Assembly (NCBI RefSeq): GCF_025370935.1
Contig: NC_133492.1
Location: 17,956,501 to 18,020,500, forward strand
DNA length: 64,000 bases
From: Choristoneura fumiferana
Taxonomy: Eukaryota > Arthropoda > Insecta > Lepidoptera > Tortricidae
Reading direction: 5' to 3'
Below, piece by piece: positions 33,562 to 43,499 of this stretch; the first letter of the stretch is position 1, and each line of letters begins with the position of its first letter. The notes beneath the pieces were generated by a model. It was not told the DNA's origin. It did not search any database and worked only from the letters and a program-made list of their open reading frames with translations. The position numbers and the translations under genes were made by a program.

Positions 33562-34070
33562 GCCATTATTTGATTTCAGATATACGCGCGCACATTTCTT
33601 TTCCGCTTAACGCCACACAATGCCTAAACGTCCGCGTCAAAAACTCTTTCCCATGATTAATGTCCCTCTAAGCCTCGCATCTCGCACTAGCATAATCGCC
33701 CCAGCCACCATCCATACATTACACGCACTTATCACAGGGGGATTATCTGCTCCACAGTATCCTATAGGGGGCCCGTCTAACGAGCTTTTAATTCGGGGGA
33801 CCTTCATAAACCCCAAGAGTTTTGGTCTAATTAAAAAGGTTCGGGCTAACGTCTTTTGTAAATTTACTGGACTATTAAAATAATCCTTTTGGGAAGTTTT
33901 TGCTAAGTGTTAGAGTTTGAGGGGCTCTGGCCGCGGTCGGCTTTTGTTTTGAGTGACGGGAATCGTTTTATTTGTTGCACTAGTGTTTGCCAGTGGCTTC
34001 TTCGAGTAAAACATTAGGTCTTGAGAATACATTTTAATTCTGCGGAAATTTTCAAAAATCGTTTTTTTTA
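33562..34070. other. Unrecognised sequence with an 87-residue frame
   Basis: A plus-strand frame at 33620-33883 starts with ATG (aca at -3 to -1) and is less AT-biased than its surroundings. It has no recognised domain and no clear splice sites. Confidence 0.3.
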
Positions 34071-34074
34071 TTTA

Positions 34075-34165
34075 CTGACTAGCTTTTCGGAAGAATTCGG
34101 TTATCGCGCGCTGTTCCCTCGGGAACTGTGCATTTTTCCGAGTTAAAAAGTAGCCTATGTCTCTC
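34075..34165 (+). repeat. Insect interspersed repeat fragment
   Basis: gactagcttttcggaagaat, ccctcgggaactgtgcattt, and gttaaaaagtagcctatgtc match the repeat type also at 3105-3206. Confidence 0.5.
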
Positions 34166-34189
34166 TATTGTAAATCTGTTTAAAAAATA

Positions 34190-34318
34190 TACCTTATTGA
34201 GTTTCTTGCCGGATTCTTCTCAACAGAGGTTTTTCCGAACCGGTGGTAGTTTTTTTTTGACATTCATAAGTGCTTGTTATAGTCTAAATTGAATAAAGAT
34301 ATTTTGACTTTGACTTTA
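34190..34318 (+). mobile_element. LINE 3' UTR (family H), copy 1
   Basis: gagtttcttgccggattctt, acagaggtttttccgaacc, gacattcataagtgcttg and gaataaagatattttgactt with TTTGAC units. Other copies: 58800-58900 plus 59215-59262, and 63284-63402 (minus). Confidence 0.8.
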
Positions 34319-34392
34319 TGCCAAAAATCACGTCGAAACGGAGCGACGGTTGACTAGACTAGACTAGACTGTTGCTTGTTGCTGTTGTTGTT

Positions 34393-34668
34393 GTTTTAGT
34401 CTAACAACTGGTAGCATGGTGTACGATTGTGTTACTCTGAAGATGAGCTCTGTTTGAGTTCGAAACGCGTCAGTGTGGTGTGGTGGTGGTGATAGATGGG
34501 TTTGTGTGATTTGTGTGTGTTCTTACAGTGTGGAGGTGGAGGAACTGCATGAACACGCATATTTTGCATAAACTTAGCTATCGTAAGGTCGCGGGTGAGC
34601 AAGGAAATTCTTTTAGTTCATTGATATGGCCCTCCGCAAAGTAACGCCTGATTCAATGAATTAAGACT
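34393..34668. repeat. Foldback family F, copy 2
   Basis: gtctaacaactggtagcatg, actctgaagatgagctctg, gagttcgaaacgcgtcagtg and tgttcttacagtgtgg are followed by the inverted end module (cgcgggtgagcaagg, ccgcaaagtaacgcctgatt). Confidence 0.8.
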
Positions 34669-34763
34669 TTATCCCTCATATTTCAGTAATGTCTATACAA
34701 TAAAATCAATAGTACTAAATATTAATGACTCGAACCATAAATGTGCAAAGTTAAAATTACTTT

Positions 34764-35020
34764 ATCATCATCATCATCCCAGCCTATATACGTCCCACTG
34801 TTGGGCATAGGGCTCCTCTCAGAACAAGAGGGCTTGGGCCATAGTTCCCACGCGGGCCCAGTGCGGATTGGGAAATTCGCACGCACCATTGAATCGCTTC
34901 GCAGGTTTGTGCAGGTTTCCTCACGATGTTTTCCTTCACCGCAAAGCTCGTGGTAAATATTCAAATGTAATTCCGCACATGAATTTCGAAAAACTCAGAG
35001 GTGCGAGCCGTAACTGAAAG
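34764..35020 (-). mobile_element. RTE-tailed tRNA-derived SINE (family S3), best copy
   Basis: Read on the minus strand: gtgcgagc head edge, ctgagtttttcgaaattcat, aagctcg, gaaggaaaacatcgtgagga, gcgaagcgattcaatgg, agggcttg-type block reversed, then cagtgggacgtatataggct and gatgatgatgatga. The final 30 bp resemble the RTE LINE tail. The tRNA-like head is cut off at 35020. Confidence 0.85.
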
Positions 35021-36355
35021 TAACTGTATGGGTCTATCATAATATATTATGTTGAAACTAAAAATCTGCTGACGATTTCAAGGTGAGGGTGACTGCTTTG
35101 TCGTCAGATTGTTCTTTGTTTATTTTATTATTTGACACTTGATTATGTTGTAGTTTAAGTAAATAAGTAGCATGTTTTAAGATATTGTAATGTGAAGTTT
35201 AAATGCTTGAGTTATATTATAGTGACTTTAATATTATTTTGCTTATTGACTTAGAATTGTATGTATTTAATTTGGACCTATGTTGTTCTTGACATAAATT
35301 AATTGTTATTATTATTATAGTTTCTTAGATAACTTATTGTCTAATACATAGGTTACACTTCTAACAGCTTAGACATAACTAAATTTTACATACTAGACCT
35401 AAGATTATTTTATGTTTATATTACCTTACTTTCTTATACCTACCTACTCGTATATGAATTTTATGAATAAATGAATTATTATTATTATTATATAATTTTA
35501 TTAACTGTTTTGTTGTGAAAGGGAAAGAAACACACATTATAAATTTACGCGTTAATAACTAAAGTTTTGTTCCCCTTTTTGGTTCACTACAAACAATGGT
35601 ATTTAATGTAATGACGAGTAACCTCGTTTTATGTAGGGCCTTGTAGGATTTGAGTACATTATTAATTTACCTTACACTGTTCAGTGGTCTAGATTACGTA
35701 CATTAGGTACAAGACATTCTAGCACTACTAGACATCTAACACAAACAGTTCCTTCGCAGAAACATCTCATCTAAATCACATACATAACATAATAGGTATT
35801 AGACAGTAAATTTCCCCAACAAAACGTATTCTCCCGACACAGCTCAAGGATTCCTTTTGTGCCCAATATCGAGTGGAAAACGAAGGGAGCCCTCTAGATT
35901 ACATACATGCACATTATACACCGAACCAGTGTTATTTGCGCCGCTTCGCTCCCATCTTCTAATGTTCGAGTAGTGTTAAGTATGGGTCTTGTCAGTTGGC
36001 CAGTACCCTAAGAAATGGGACGCCTGTCCATCGAGTCCTTGAGGTTTGGCTTGATGTCCGGATGATTGTTTGTCCGGGTCCGTGGGTGCTTTGGATGTTT
36101 CCGGTATTGAATTTTGTTTATTTTTGGTTACACAGTATTGGTATTTGGGGGTTGGGGATGAATGCCTTCCTTAGTTGTATGAGTATTTGTAAAGGTTAGG
36201 TAAATCATAACCACGGGTCACCGGGACACAGAAGTCGTGTGGTGTAGGTACTACATTGATTCTTTGATGGATTTCTTATCAAATGACAGAAATAAATACT
36301 ACCTACCGAATGGTTATACGTTTGACTCACCATTGTGACATATCCACCATCATTT
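35021..36355. other. No gene recognised; possible LINE tail
   Basis: 35458-35497 (tatgaattttatgaataaat, then ATT repeats) may end an unidentified LINE 3' UTR. Otherwise nothing supported. Confidence 0.4.
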
Positions 36356-36361
36356 TACAAG

Positions 36362-36505
36362 CTTTTATTCAGTTTCACCTGTCCCGTTGTCTGTCTGCCT
36401 GTCTGTAGTCAAATCTTGCAAGTAAAATTCGACCAACTTCCACAAGTCGGATGGACTTGAAATTTGGCATACTTATGTAAATCACGTGACAATACAATAA
36501 TCTAG
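36362..36505 (+). repeat. P3 repeat fragment
   Basis: caagcttttattcagtttca, cctgtcccgttgtctgtctg, caaatcttgcaagtaaaatt and acttatgtaaatcacgtgac match the tandem unit at 20033-20703. Confidence 0.8.
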
Positions 36506-37089
36506 TTTTTTGTTGTACCATTTTGTCGGCATAGTTTATAAACCTATATATACCCATAGATAAAAAAGTCACATACCTTTAAGGATTAGAGCATTATTAC
36601 AGTGATATGTACAAATTATTAATTAGTAACAAATATAACACAAGGAGTGTAAGAGAGAAAAAGCTCGTACAGCCAAAAATGAAAAACTATTATGGTAAAA
36701 GATGTTCACAGTACCTGGTACCGAAATTATTTAATAAAATTAGCTTATTAAGACAAAGTCCTAAACTAAGTAAATCTATGTTAAAGATCAGACTCAAAGA
36801 ATATCTTCTAGACTTGCCTTGAATGTATACCTTCTATGTAAATACCTGCCATTGCGAATCTGTTAAGTACCTACCTACCTAGTTTATATTATAGGATAAG
36901 TTTGATAGGATAGAAGTGCATGAAAACTGAGCGCGTCTCGCCATCAAACGTAGCAGTTTGGCGAGAATATATAATGTGTAGTACCTAAGTTGTAATTTGA
37001 ATATATAAATAAATTAAAAAAAAAAATATTATATTCGTGCAAAATTACAGCTTTCTAGCATTGATAGTGCCTGAGCAAAGCCGCGGACG

Positions 37090-37125
<36 letters not shown>

Positions 37126-37180
37126 TGGCGAAACTATAAGGATTCCGTTTTCGCCATTTTGGCTACGGAACCCTAAAAAC
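36506..37180 (+). repeat. P2 repeat interrupted by a LINE 3' end
   Basis: Left part: ttttgttgtaccattttgtc, ggcatagtttat. Right part 37027-37180: ttcgtgcaaaattacagctt, gccgcggacggacagacaga and gaaactataaggattccgt. The intact P2 at 57131-57775 has these joined. A LINE end (36583-37026) lies between. Confidence 0.75.
36583..37026 (+). mobile_element. LINE 3' end with YNTR-type C-terminus and poly(A)
   Basis: The frame (36583-36822) contains KYNTRSVREKKLVQPKMKNY then GKRCSQYLVPKLFNKI and ends LKEYLLDLP-stop. YNTR...P..NYGK....Y..PKL.N is the typical tail of Jockey/CR1-group RTs. A 200-bp UTR ends in attaaaaaaaaaaa at 37014-37026. Single open frame, relatively undamaged. Confidence 0.78.
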
Positions 37181-37183
37181 CGA

Positions 37184-37285
37184 ATTCAAATCGGTCCACC
37201 CGTTCAAGAGCTATGGTGCCGTAGACAGACACACATAGCGGTCAAACTTATAACAACCCTCTTTTTGCGTCGGGGGTTAAAAAGG
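37184..37285 (+). repeat. P1 repeat, 3' part fused to P2
   Basis: aattcaaatcggtccacccg, acagacacacatagcggtca and ctctttttgcgtcggggg. P1 starts directly after the P2 end (ggaaccctaaaaaccg). Confidence 0.85.
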
Positions 37286-37289
37286 TACT

Positions 37290-37950
37290 AATTTTTTTTT
37301 TTGCAAAAACTTTTTCAAAAACAATGCACGCTGTATAAAATGTTAGGCCTTACCTTAATATACGTTACAATATTAAGTCATAATATTTTAAGCGGGTACC
37401 GTGTCACTGTAACTTATAATTCAATTCGCCTAATCCTAAACAAGCCAGAAAATGTTAAGGGTAATTGAAACGCAAACAATGCCGACAAATAATTGTTTTG
37501 TTTCCATTATTATTGAAAAAGGGTTGAGGGATAAGCGGGGATTAGCGGCAGGACAAAGCTTCGTGTTTAGGATGGATATGCCTAGATGAATTAATATGTA
37601 CGTGATGGATGGAGGCTTTGAACTGCTAGTTATGGAGCTGGAAACGTAAATCGATTGTGAATAGATACAGCCAGCTATCAATAGGAAAACACGCACTTTG
37701 TAACTCCGCTCGCCAGTTACCGCTCATATTTGGCTATTCGATACGACTATTGTAACAAGAAATGTAAGACTGTTACTTCATAATATTATAGTCAATTATA
37801 ATTAATATAGTCAAGTAGCTTAGCAAGTTATGCCAACATAAAATAGATGATACTTAAATTAGTGATTATTTATTTGGATTTTAGTCATACTATCTGGTCG
37901 TTATAATGTAACAAGTCCCAAATTATGATTGATTAGTCTGTATTAAGTAA
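37290..37950. other. No recognised feature
   Basis: AT-rich; nothing supported. Confidence 0.4.
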
Positions 37951-37956
37951 AATACA

Positions 37957-38153
37957 AACTGAGACATGGATGCACAGAAAAACCAGAATAAGAGACCAGC
38001 ACTGGGAATCGAACCCAGGTCCTCAGCAATCCGTGCTGCGTGCTATAACCCCTACACCACTGCTGGACAGGAATCTAGACACGAATTTTTCCTATGCATA
38101 CATATCTCAGGTTGCTCATTTTCTACTATGCTACTTAAGCAGCAGCACTAGCT
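37957..38153 (-). mobile_element. tRNA-derived SINE (family S1), copy 3
   Basis: Minus strand: B-box GGTTCGATTCC, gcacgcagcacggattgctg, an A-box-like block near 38060, tgtctagattcctgtcc and ctgctgcttaagtagcatag. tacaa borders both ends as a possible short target duplication. Close to the 15054 copy. Confidence 0.87.
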
Positions 38154-38171
38154 ACAAGGGTAATTAATGAA

Positions 38172-38415
38172 TATCAAGGGACACTTGGCACCAATTGACC
38201 TAGTCCCAAACTAAGCAAAGCGTAGTACTATGGATACTAGGCAAGGGATAAACATACTTATATAGATACATACATACGTAAATACATATGAAACATCCAA
38301 GATCCGAAACATTCGTATTATTCTTAAAAATATCTGCCCCGGCCGGGCATCAAACCCAGGACTTCAAGCTTCGTAGTCAAGTTCTCTAACCACTTGGCCA
38401 TCCGGTCGTCTGAGT
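38172..38415 (-). mobile_element. tRNA-derived SINE (family S2), nearly full length
   Basis: Minus strand: A-box TGGCCAAGTGGTTAGAG, B-box GGTTTGATGCC (one change from consensus), ggccggggcagatattt, tatctatataagtatgttta and tttgggactaggtcaattgg. The head resembles a real tRNA more than S1 does, but no complete cloverleaf is closed and the SINE body follows. HaSE-like SINEs described from Helicoverpa are similar in plan (from memory, not checked). Confidence 0.87.
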
Positions 38416-38419
38416 ACGA

Positions 38420-38760
38420 GTATATTACATGACTAAGTAAGTATGTTAATTTTTTTAACGTTGGCAACACTGTTTTAGATTGACTGTCCAGATTAATTGA
38501 GATTGGCAATGTTCCATTACTTTCAGTATTTCAACCTCAAGAAATGGTTATTGTAGTGAATTATCAATACAAAATGCATCACATAGGTAAACCTAGATTC
38601 AATTTGTTAAAGGTTAGGATAGTTTATATATCCATTTACTACATAATTATGAAGATACCTTTCTTTGAAAAAAAAAATAAACTAACAAAAATAATCGTGA
38701 CGAACTATAAAAAGGACAAAATGTATAATATATTCAATGAATTATCTTTTCTTATCTTAT
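38420..38760. other. No recognised feature
   Basis: AT-rich; nothing supported. Confidence 0.4.
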
Positions 38761-38764
38761 TTCA

Positions 38765-38885
38765 GACGTCCAGCTATCTACAAACTCACTTTCATTCAAA
38801 TCCGTCCATCCGTTTTAGCGTAAAGAAGTAATAAATACACGCACACACACGTACTCACAAACTATCGCAATAATAATATTAGAAA
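38765..38885 (-). repeat. P5 repeat, reversed short copy
   Basis: The plus strand shows agacgtccagctatctacaa, aaatccgtccatccgtttta, a CA-rich run and ataataatattag, the reverse of the P5 start. Confidence 0.65.
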
Positions 38886-38889
38886 AACT

Positions 38890-39712
38890 GATCCCAGAGA
38901 CTAAAACCGACATGCATTTACCGGACACCATTAAGTCAAACTTGGGCACTAGCTTTTATCAGCTTTCAGTTTATACCAACTGGGGTATAATTCAATTAAT
39001 TATTACTGCAAGTTTACAAACTTAATGCAGTCTTAGAGTCCGGGCAAACTTGCCAGCATCACGCATTAATATACCTAGGCGCTAAGCGTTAATTCCGAAG
39101 CCGCACATAAATCCTTAGATATAGCAGCACCCCATTATTGGTTAACACGGTTTATGGGGAGTAAATTATAATTTGAGGCTGGGAAATTACTGCGGTTGCT
39201 GAATTAGGGCTGTTGGAGCCTACCTTTTGGATTTGTGCGTTATTGTTCCATCTAGATATTTATACTATTTATACTAGATTTTTATTAAGTGGTCAAGAGG
39301 TGTTTATTACCTTTGTTTGAACACCGAACAGTGATACTTATAGATACCAGTACGCGATCCCGGCTTACTCGAGCTGCCGTCTATTCAACTTTCCTCTCCA
39401 CGAGGACAGTATCCTTGAACCCTTATCTTTTCTCCTCCCGATCTCCCGTCATATTCTGGTGGACTTTCCAGTTTATCTCTTTGTTTTTGAACCACCTAGA
39501 AAAAGGAAGACTTCAAACCATATTCCAGGATGGTATCTCCGTAGAAAATCTCACACTCAAACTCACAACATTTATTGACATCTCTAATCTGCATCTTTCT
39601 CCTTCTAATCGTACCGGTTGTCCGTTAAATTAGGCCGCGAGGGGGGACAATGAAAAGAGAGTGCACCTGCGTTTGCACGCAATCTTTCCTGCGCAATCCG
39701 ACTGCTTCCATT
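38890..39712. other. No recognised gene
   Basis: A 114-residue open frame at 39289-39633 begins at GTG, not ATG, and has no recognised domain. Confidence 0.4.
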
Positions 39713-39714
39713 CA

Positions 39715-39900
39715 TCATCACCATATTAACCGCCTACGGTTACACACGTCCTAACTTCCACTGTTGGACATACGCTTCCGCATAGACCTCCAGTAGCTTC
39801 GGTTGGAAGCGGCCTACATCCACCGTGAACCTGCGGTTTTAACCAGGTCATCTGTTCATCTCGTTGGTGAACGTCCTAAGCGCGCTTCCGATTAAAGGAC
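39715..39900 (-). mobile_element. RTE-type LINE C-terminus and tail
   Basis: The minus strand keeps cgttcaccaacgagatga, tggttaaaaccgcaggttca and ggtggatgtaggccg, then gaagcgtatgtccaacagtg and a gatgatga tail, with frameshifts. Parallels 7935-8165. Confidence 0.75.
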
Positions 39901-39904
39901 TCTG

Positions 39905-40095
39905 AATCAAGGAGACGGAGCGAGCTCGATGTGAAGCGAGATGAGCTCAAGGCCAGACCACCTTCGGCTATGTTCATCAGTTACGTCGGAGGGGTGGCTG
40001 AAGTGCAGTGAGTGCAGTCGCACATTCACTGCAAGGATCGGGTATAGATTCACGAGAGAGCACACCAACGTCACTCTCAGCCGTAGGAGAAGTAG
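39905..40095 (+). mobile_element. LINE-type C-terminal zinc-finger fragment
   Basis: SRRRSELDVKRDELKARPPS and, after a frameshift, KCSECSRTFTARIGYRFTRE with HTNVTL. The CxxC-RTFTARIG pattern is the C-terminal finger found on several insect LINE ORF2 proteins. It directly follows the RTE remnant in opposite orientation. Confidence 0.55.
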
Positions 40096-40099
40096 TCTC

Positions 40100-40575
40100 A
40101 TAGCCGAATATGATTGGAAAATCATTATTTACTACACTTTTTATTACTGTACTCGTACTACTTTGTGTTCTACTAATGGGCAAAGGTCTATTAGAATAGA
40201 ATCGTTTCCGGACCAATCAATATAGGCAATACGTAATCACAAGGGAGTAATAGCGTTGCTAGGACATTATAAGGAATAGACCACACGATAGAGTTTAAAA
40301 CTAGGAAGGTTTACAATCTGTAACATTAAAATGGTCTTACTTTTTGTGCTCCACGCAGACATCAATACTAGCAAATAAAATGGGTTAACAGAATTTAATT
40401 TAACAAACACCAAGGCACTCTTTATTTACAAGCTCTGATATTGACCTCTTCCGCTTTGAAACAGAATTCCGAGCTCGTCTTTCTACACCGTGAATACTGA
40501 ATAACGAAGGTAACTGTCCCTTTGAAGATAATTGGTCAAGAGTCAATTTTGTAATTAAATTTAATTTTGGTTGTA
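40100..40575. other. No recognised feature
   Basis: An 83-residue minus-strand frame (40400-40651) overlaps the GC-rich repeats and is not recognised. Confidence 0.4.
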
Positions 40576-40578
40576 TAA

Positions 40579-40690
40579 CCCTTGGAGTGGCAAGCGTCCG
40601 GGTCCGGCACACCCTTGTTTGGCAGGCGACCGGCTCCCGGCACGCTGTCAAAACCCTTGAGTGGCAAGCGACCGGCTCCCGGTCGTTGGC
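40579..40690. repeat. Three GC-rich direct repeats of ~38 bp
   Basis: Units begin at about 40579, 40612 and 40653: cccttggagtggcaagcgtc, cccttgtttggcaggcgacc and cccttgagtggcaagcgacc. Each is followed by ccgggtccggc or ccggctcccgg. The array is embedded in AT-rich DNA. Possibly sub-terminal repeats of a transposon or a binding-site array. Confidence 0.8.
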
Positions 40691-41520
40691 GGTACGTATT
40701 TCACTAACAAATATAAACTGGTAGACCTATATCTCGCTTGCTTATTCTTGCAGAATGCGTTCATAAATAGACAAGGATGGCATTTATTAACGGCCGCGAC
40801 AACACTACGGAAGAAATTTCGTTCTTATCGTTTACTCAAGTTTCACTGTGTGGCCGCTGCCGTGCGCTGGTATTTTTGGAAACCTCGTATTATACTATTA
40901 TTTGATATTGAAGACTATAAAAGGGCTTTGTTTCGTAAATAAATTATATTTTACGAAATAAATCAGTGTTTCCTACAGGTAATTGTTTTATTTTGTAATT
41001 ATAGTTATTTAATACATGACTGAGAAAAATTTGGTTATCAGATATTTGATAATGAATAATAAAGTTCACAGAAATTGAAAGTCATTCATTGTTATTTAAT
41101 TAGATATGCCATTTTATGCTAAACTATCACTGTGAGGCTTATCTATTAAATTAAAGTCGTTTTTTTTTGGTGATATTTTTAATAAAATTCGCGAATTCGC
41201 GAAATTATTTCCTAGGTGTCACTGCAGTCAAGAAAGATTTTTCAAAATGGCCGCGCCGCTTGACAGTAAATTTTAAATATGGCGCTGCCATTCCACAGGA
41301 TAAATCTGAAATTCTTGAAAATCTTTTTCTATTTTGAGCCTCGAAAAATGGAGATTAGATTTCTTGAAAGTTACTGTCTTACAGAATTTTGGGATTTTTT
41401 CAATCGCATTTAAGGAAATCGCGCACATGTCATTTTAACGTATTTTTTTTCAGTCTACGGGTAAGACGTAAAAATTATTCATGTCGAAGGAAATTAACTG
41501 TAAATTGTCACATATGTAAA
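40691..41520. other. No recognised gene
   Basis: A 94-codon frame from 40661 (GTG start) to 40942 runs out of the third GC-rich unit and is not recognised. Confidence 0.4.
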
Positions 41521-41526
41521 AAAAAG

Positions 41527-41655
41527 GTTGCTTGGAACACATCGCTCTTAAGCTTATTGCTTACCTTGTAATTTTCTCTCTGTGTGCCTGTTTTTGTATA
41601 GCTTACTATAATGTGGTGTACAAAAAAAGAGTCATATTGTATTGTATCCTTTTTG
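41527..41655 (+). mobile_element. LINE 3' UTR copy (family of 8981-9475)
   Basis: aaggttgcttggaacacatc, gctcttaagc, ctctctgtgtgcctgttttt, tggtgtacaaaaaaagagtc and a attgtattgta tail. Diverged. Confidence 0.7.
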
Positions 41656-41659
41656 GTCA

Positions 41660-42100
41660 GATATTATTTTCAAAATATGTATATTTTTTGATAATTGCAA
41701 AGATTTCTTTGGAGAGTGCCTTAGAAAAGAGACTGATTTAATCAACTAAAAAAAAATGTGCGAGCTCTAAATCTGCCGTAGCCTAAGCTTTTAGGCGATC
41801 TGAAAACTACAAAAAGGTTTTCACAGTACCTTACATAATTATATTTATTATTTTTCTTATTTTTCACAATTAATTTACAGAATTCACTTTTTATTTTTAA
41901 TGCTATAATATGAAACGTACATTATGCGTTTTAAATATTATAAACGGACTATTTTAACTTTTGTTTATTATGCAATTACAAATTATATTAACTGTTTGTG
42001 TTTCTAGAAAATTATGCAAAATTTTCCGTTGTCCGTTTCGTGCAAACGCATATAGTGCAAGTAATTGATTACACATCTCTTCTCATATAATCCAGATCTA
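41660..42100. other. No recognised feature
   Basis: AT-rich; nothing supported. Confidence 0.4.
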
Positions 42101-42101
42101 T

Positions 42102-42789
42102 ACAGCGTGTTACCGGCATCCAGGCTTTTTTTGAAGGAGGTTAAAGTAACGTATTTCTGTAACTTAAATTGACAAGTAATAATAAAAGTATGTGTCGGCT
42201 GTCATTTACACTTACTTGTCAGTTTACTTTGCTGTACATTGCTGGCAATTGTAATTATTACTGCGGATATCATCATTTCTGATTCTACCCCGCAGAGAAA
42301 CCCCGAGCATAGCCCTCTCCATAGCCCTTTGAGTGACTTTGAGCTTCCTTATGAAGGCCATCGTTAGCGCCCACGTCTCAGATCCGTAAGTCATCACTGG
42401 CAACACACACTGGTCAAAGACTTTTGACTTTTAACTAAGGTTACCGACATAGCCCGAAGAATTGCGAAACTGAAGTGGCAGTGGGCGGGGCACATTGCTC
42501 GCAGGACTGATGGCCGATGGGGTCAAAAGGTTCTCGAATGGAGTCCGCGGACCGGGAGACGAGTTGTCGGTAGGCCTCCAACAAGATGGAGCGACGACCT
42601 GGTTAAGATCGCGGGATCGTGGTGGATCCGAAAAGTAAAGGACCGGTCTGAGTGGAGAGCCTTGGGGGAGGCCTATGTCCTAAGTTGACAAAGTCTGAAA
42701 AGTTTATTAATTAAATTAATGTCATGGTTAAGTTACAAACGTTACTTTAACCTCCCTTAAAAAAAGCCTGACTGCCGGTAACACACTGT
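42102..42789. mobile_element. 688-bp foldback/TIR element hosting an RTE insertion
   Basis: The left end acagcgtgttaccggcatcc...ggaggttaaagtaacg and the right end (reverse complement acagtgtgttaccggcagtc...ggaggttaaagtaacg) form TIRs of about 65 bp. An RTE LINE fragment fills most of the interior. A small inner palindrome (tgacaagtaa...ttacttgtca) lies at 42170-42224. Target duplication not clear. Confidence 0.8.
42262..42690. mobile_element. RTE-clade LINE fragment with inverted 5' part
   Basis: 42262-42430 on the minus strand encodes VFDQCVLPVMTYGSETW through KLKVTQRAMERAMLGVSLRG to DDIR. 42434-42690 on the plus strand continues with TKVTDIARRIAKLKWQWAGH and ends GEAYVLS-stop. The two parts are consecutive in the RT but head-to-head in the DNA, the arrangement produced by twin priming. 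About two codons are lost at the joint. Confidence 0.88.
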
Positions 42790-42791
42790 GT

Positions 42792-42892
42792 GAGTCTACT
42801 CGTGACCACGGCAACTGTAACGTTGCCGAAACGTCGAGGTAAATATTACTCGTGTAAAAATAGCGTGATAAGTCCCGTTTATGGTATTTTGA
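42792..42892 (+). repeat. Repeat R4, copy 2
   Basis: gagtctactcgtgaccacgg, ccgaaacgtcgaggtaaata, tagcgtgataagtcccg and tatggtattttgactatg. It starts directly at the right end of the foldback. Confidence 0.8.
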
Positions 42893-42899
42893 CTATGAA

Positions 42900-43440
42900 C
42901 ACACTGTATATCAAATATTATATCCCACGTGCCACCATTTATTTCAGTGTCCGATCACTCGACGATGCTAAATTTACGACTAGTTCTTTCATTACAAAGT
43001 TTACACAATCCATTACAGCTCAGCTCATTGCATTACAGCTCATTGTAAACACAAATCTTCAACAATAAATACAGCAAACCCATTAATTTGGGCATTACGA
43101 TATATCCAGCTTCTGTTCTCGGCGCGATTGATTTTGTCGATTTATGGGTCGGGCCACCTGCGAGGGCCTCGCGAGCCGTGATAGATTAAACGTGGAGGTA
43201 ATTGTGATGTACGGCGGATGAGGAGCTGGAGCGGTGGATGGAGAAGATTGTATAGTTACTGTAAACTAATTTATCCTAAAAGTAACACTCGCTCTTGTCC
43301 AATGGCAATGCGAATATTTAATAAGTCGCAGAATTGCCCCGGAAAAAAATAAATTTAAATTATTATATTACTCGTATTGGCAAGAAAGCATTCTATTTCA
43401 TTAAAAAATATTTAAAGTCGATTGTGTCTTAAAGGCAGCA
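42900..43440. other. No recognised feature
   Basis: Nothing supported. Confidence 0.4.
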
Positions 43441-43445
43441 AATAG

Positions 43446-43499
43446 GGAATTACGAACGAGAGTCTATTAGAAGACCGATGAGTCGATGTTCGTAATTCC
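43446..43499. repeat. Short perfect hairpin
   Basis: GGAATTACGAAC and GTTCGTAATTCC are exact inverted copies, 30 bp apart. Possibly a very short MITE; no target duplication seen. Confidence 0.6.

Noticed and set aside
33620..33883. 87-residue ATG-initiated frame with balanced composition
   Set aside because: No recognised domain; length is within chance expectation for 64 kb. Worth revisiting only if transcript data exist.
38345..38415. tRNA gene on the minus strand
   Set aside because: A and B boxes are present but the B box is altered, no complete cloverleaf closes, and a SINE body follows. It is the head of a SINE.
39289..39633. 114-residue frame
   Set aside because: It starts at GTG; no domain or splice evidence.
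40661..40942. 94-codon frame following the GC-rich units
   Set aside because: Non-ATG start directly after a stop, inside or beside a repeat array; no recognised domain.
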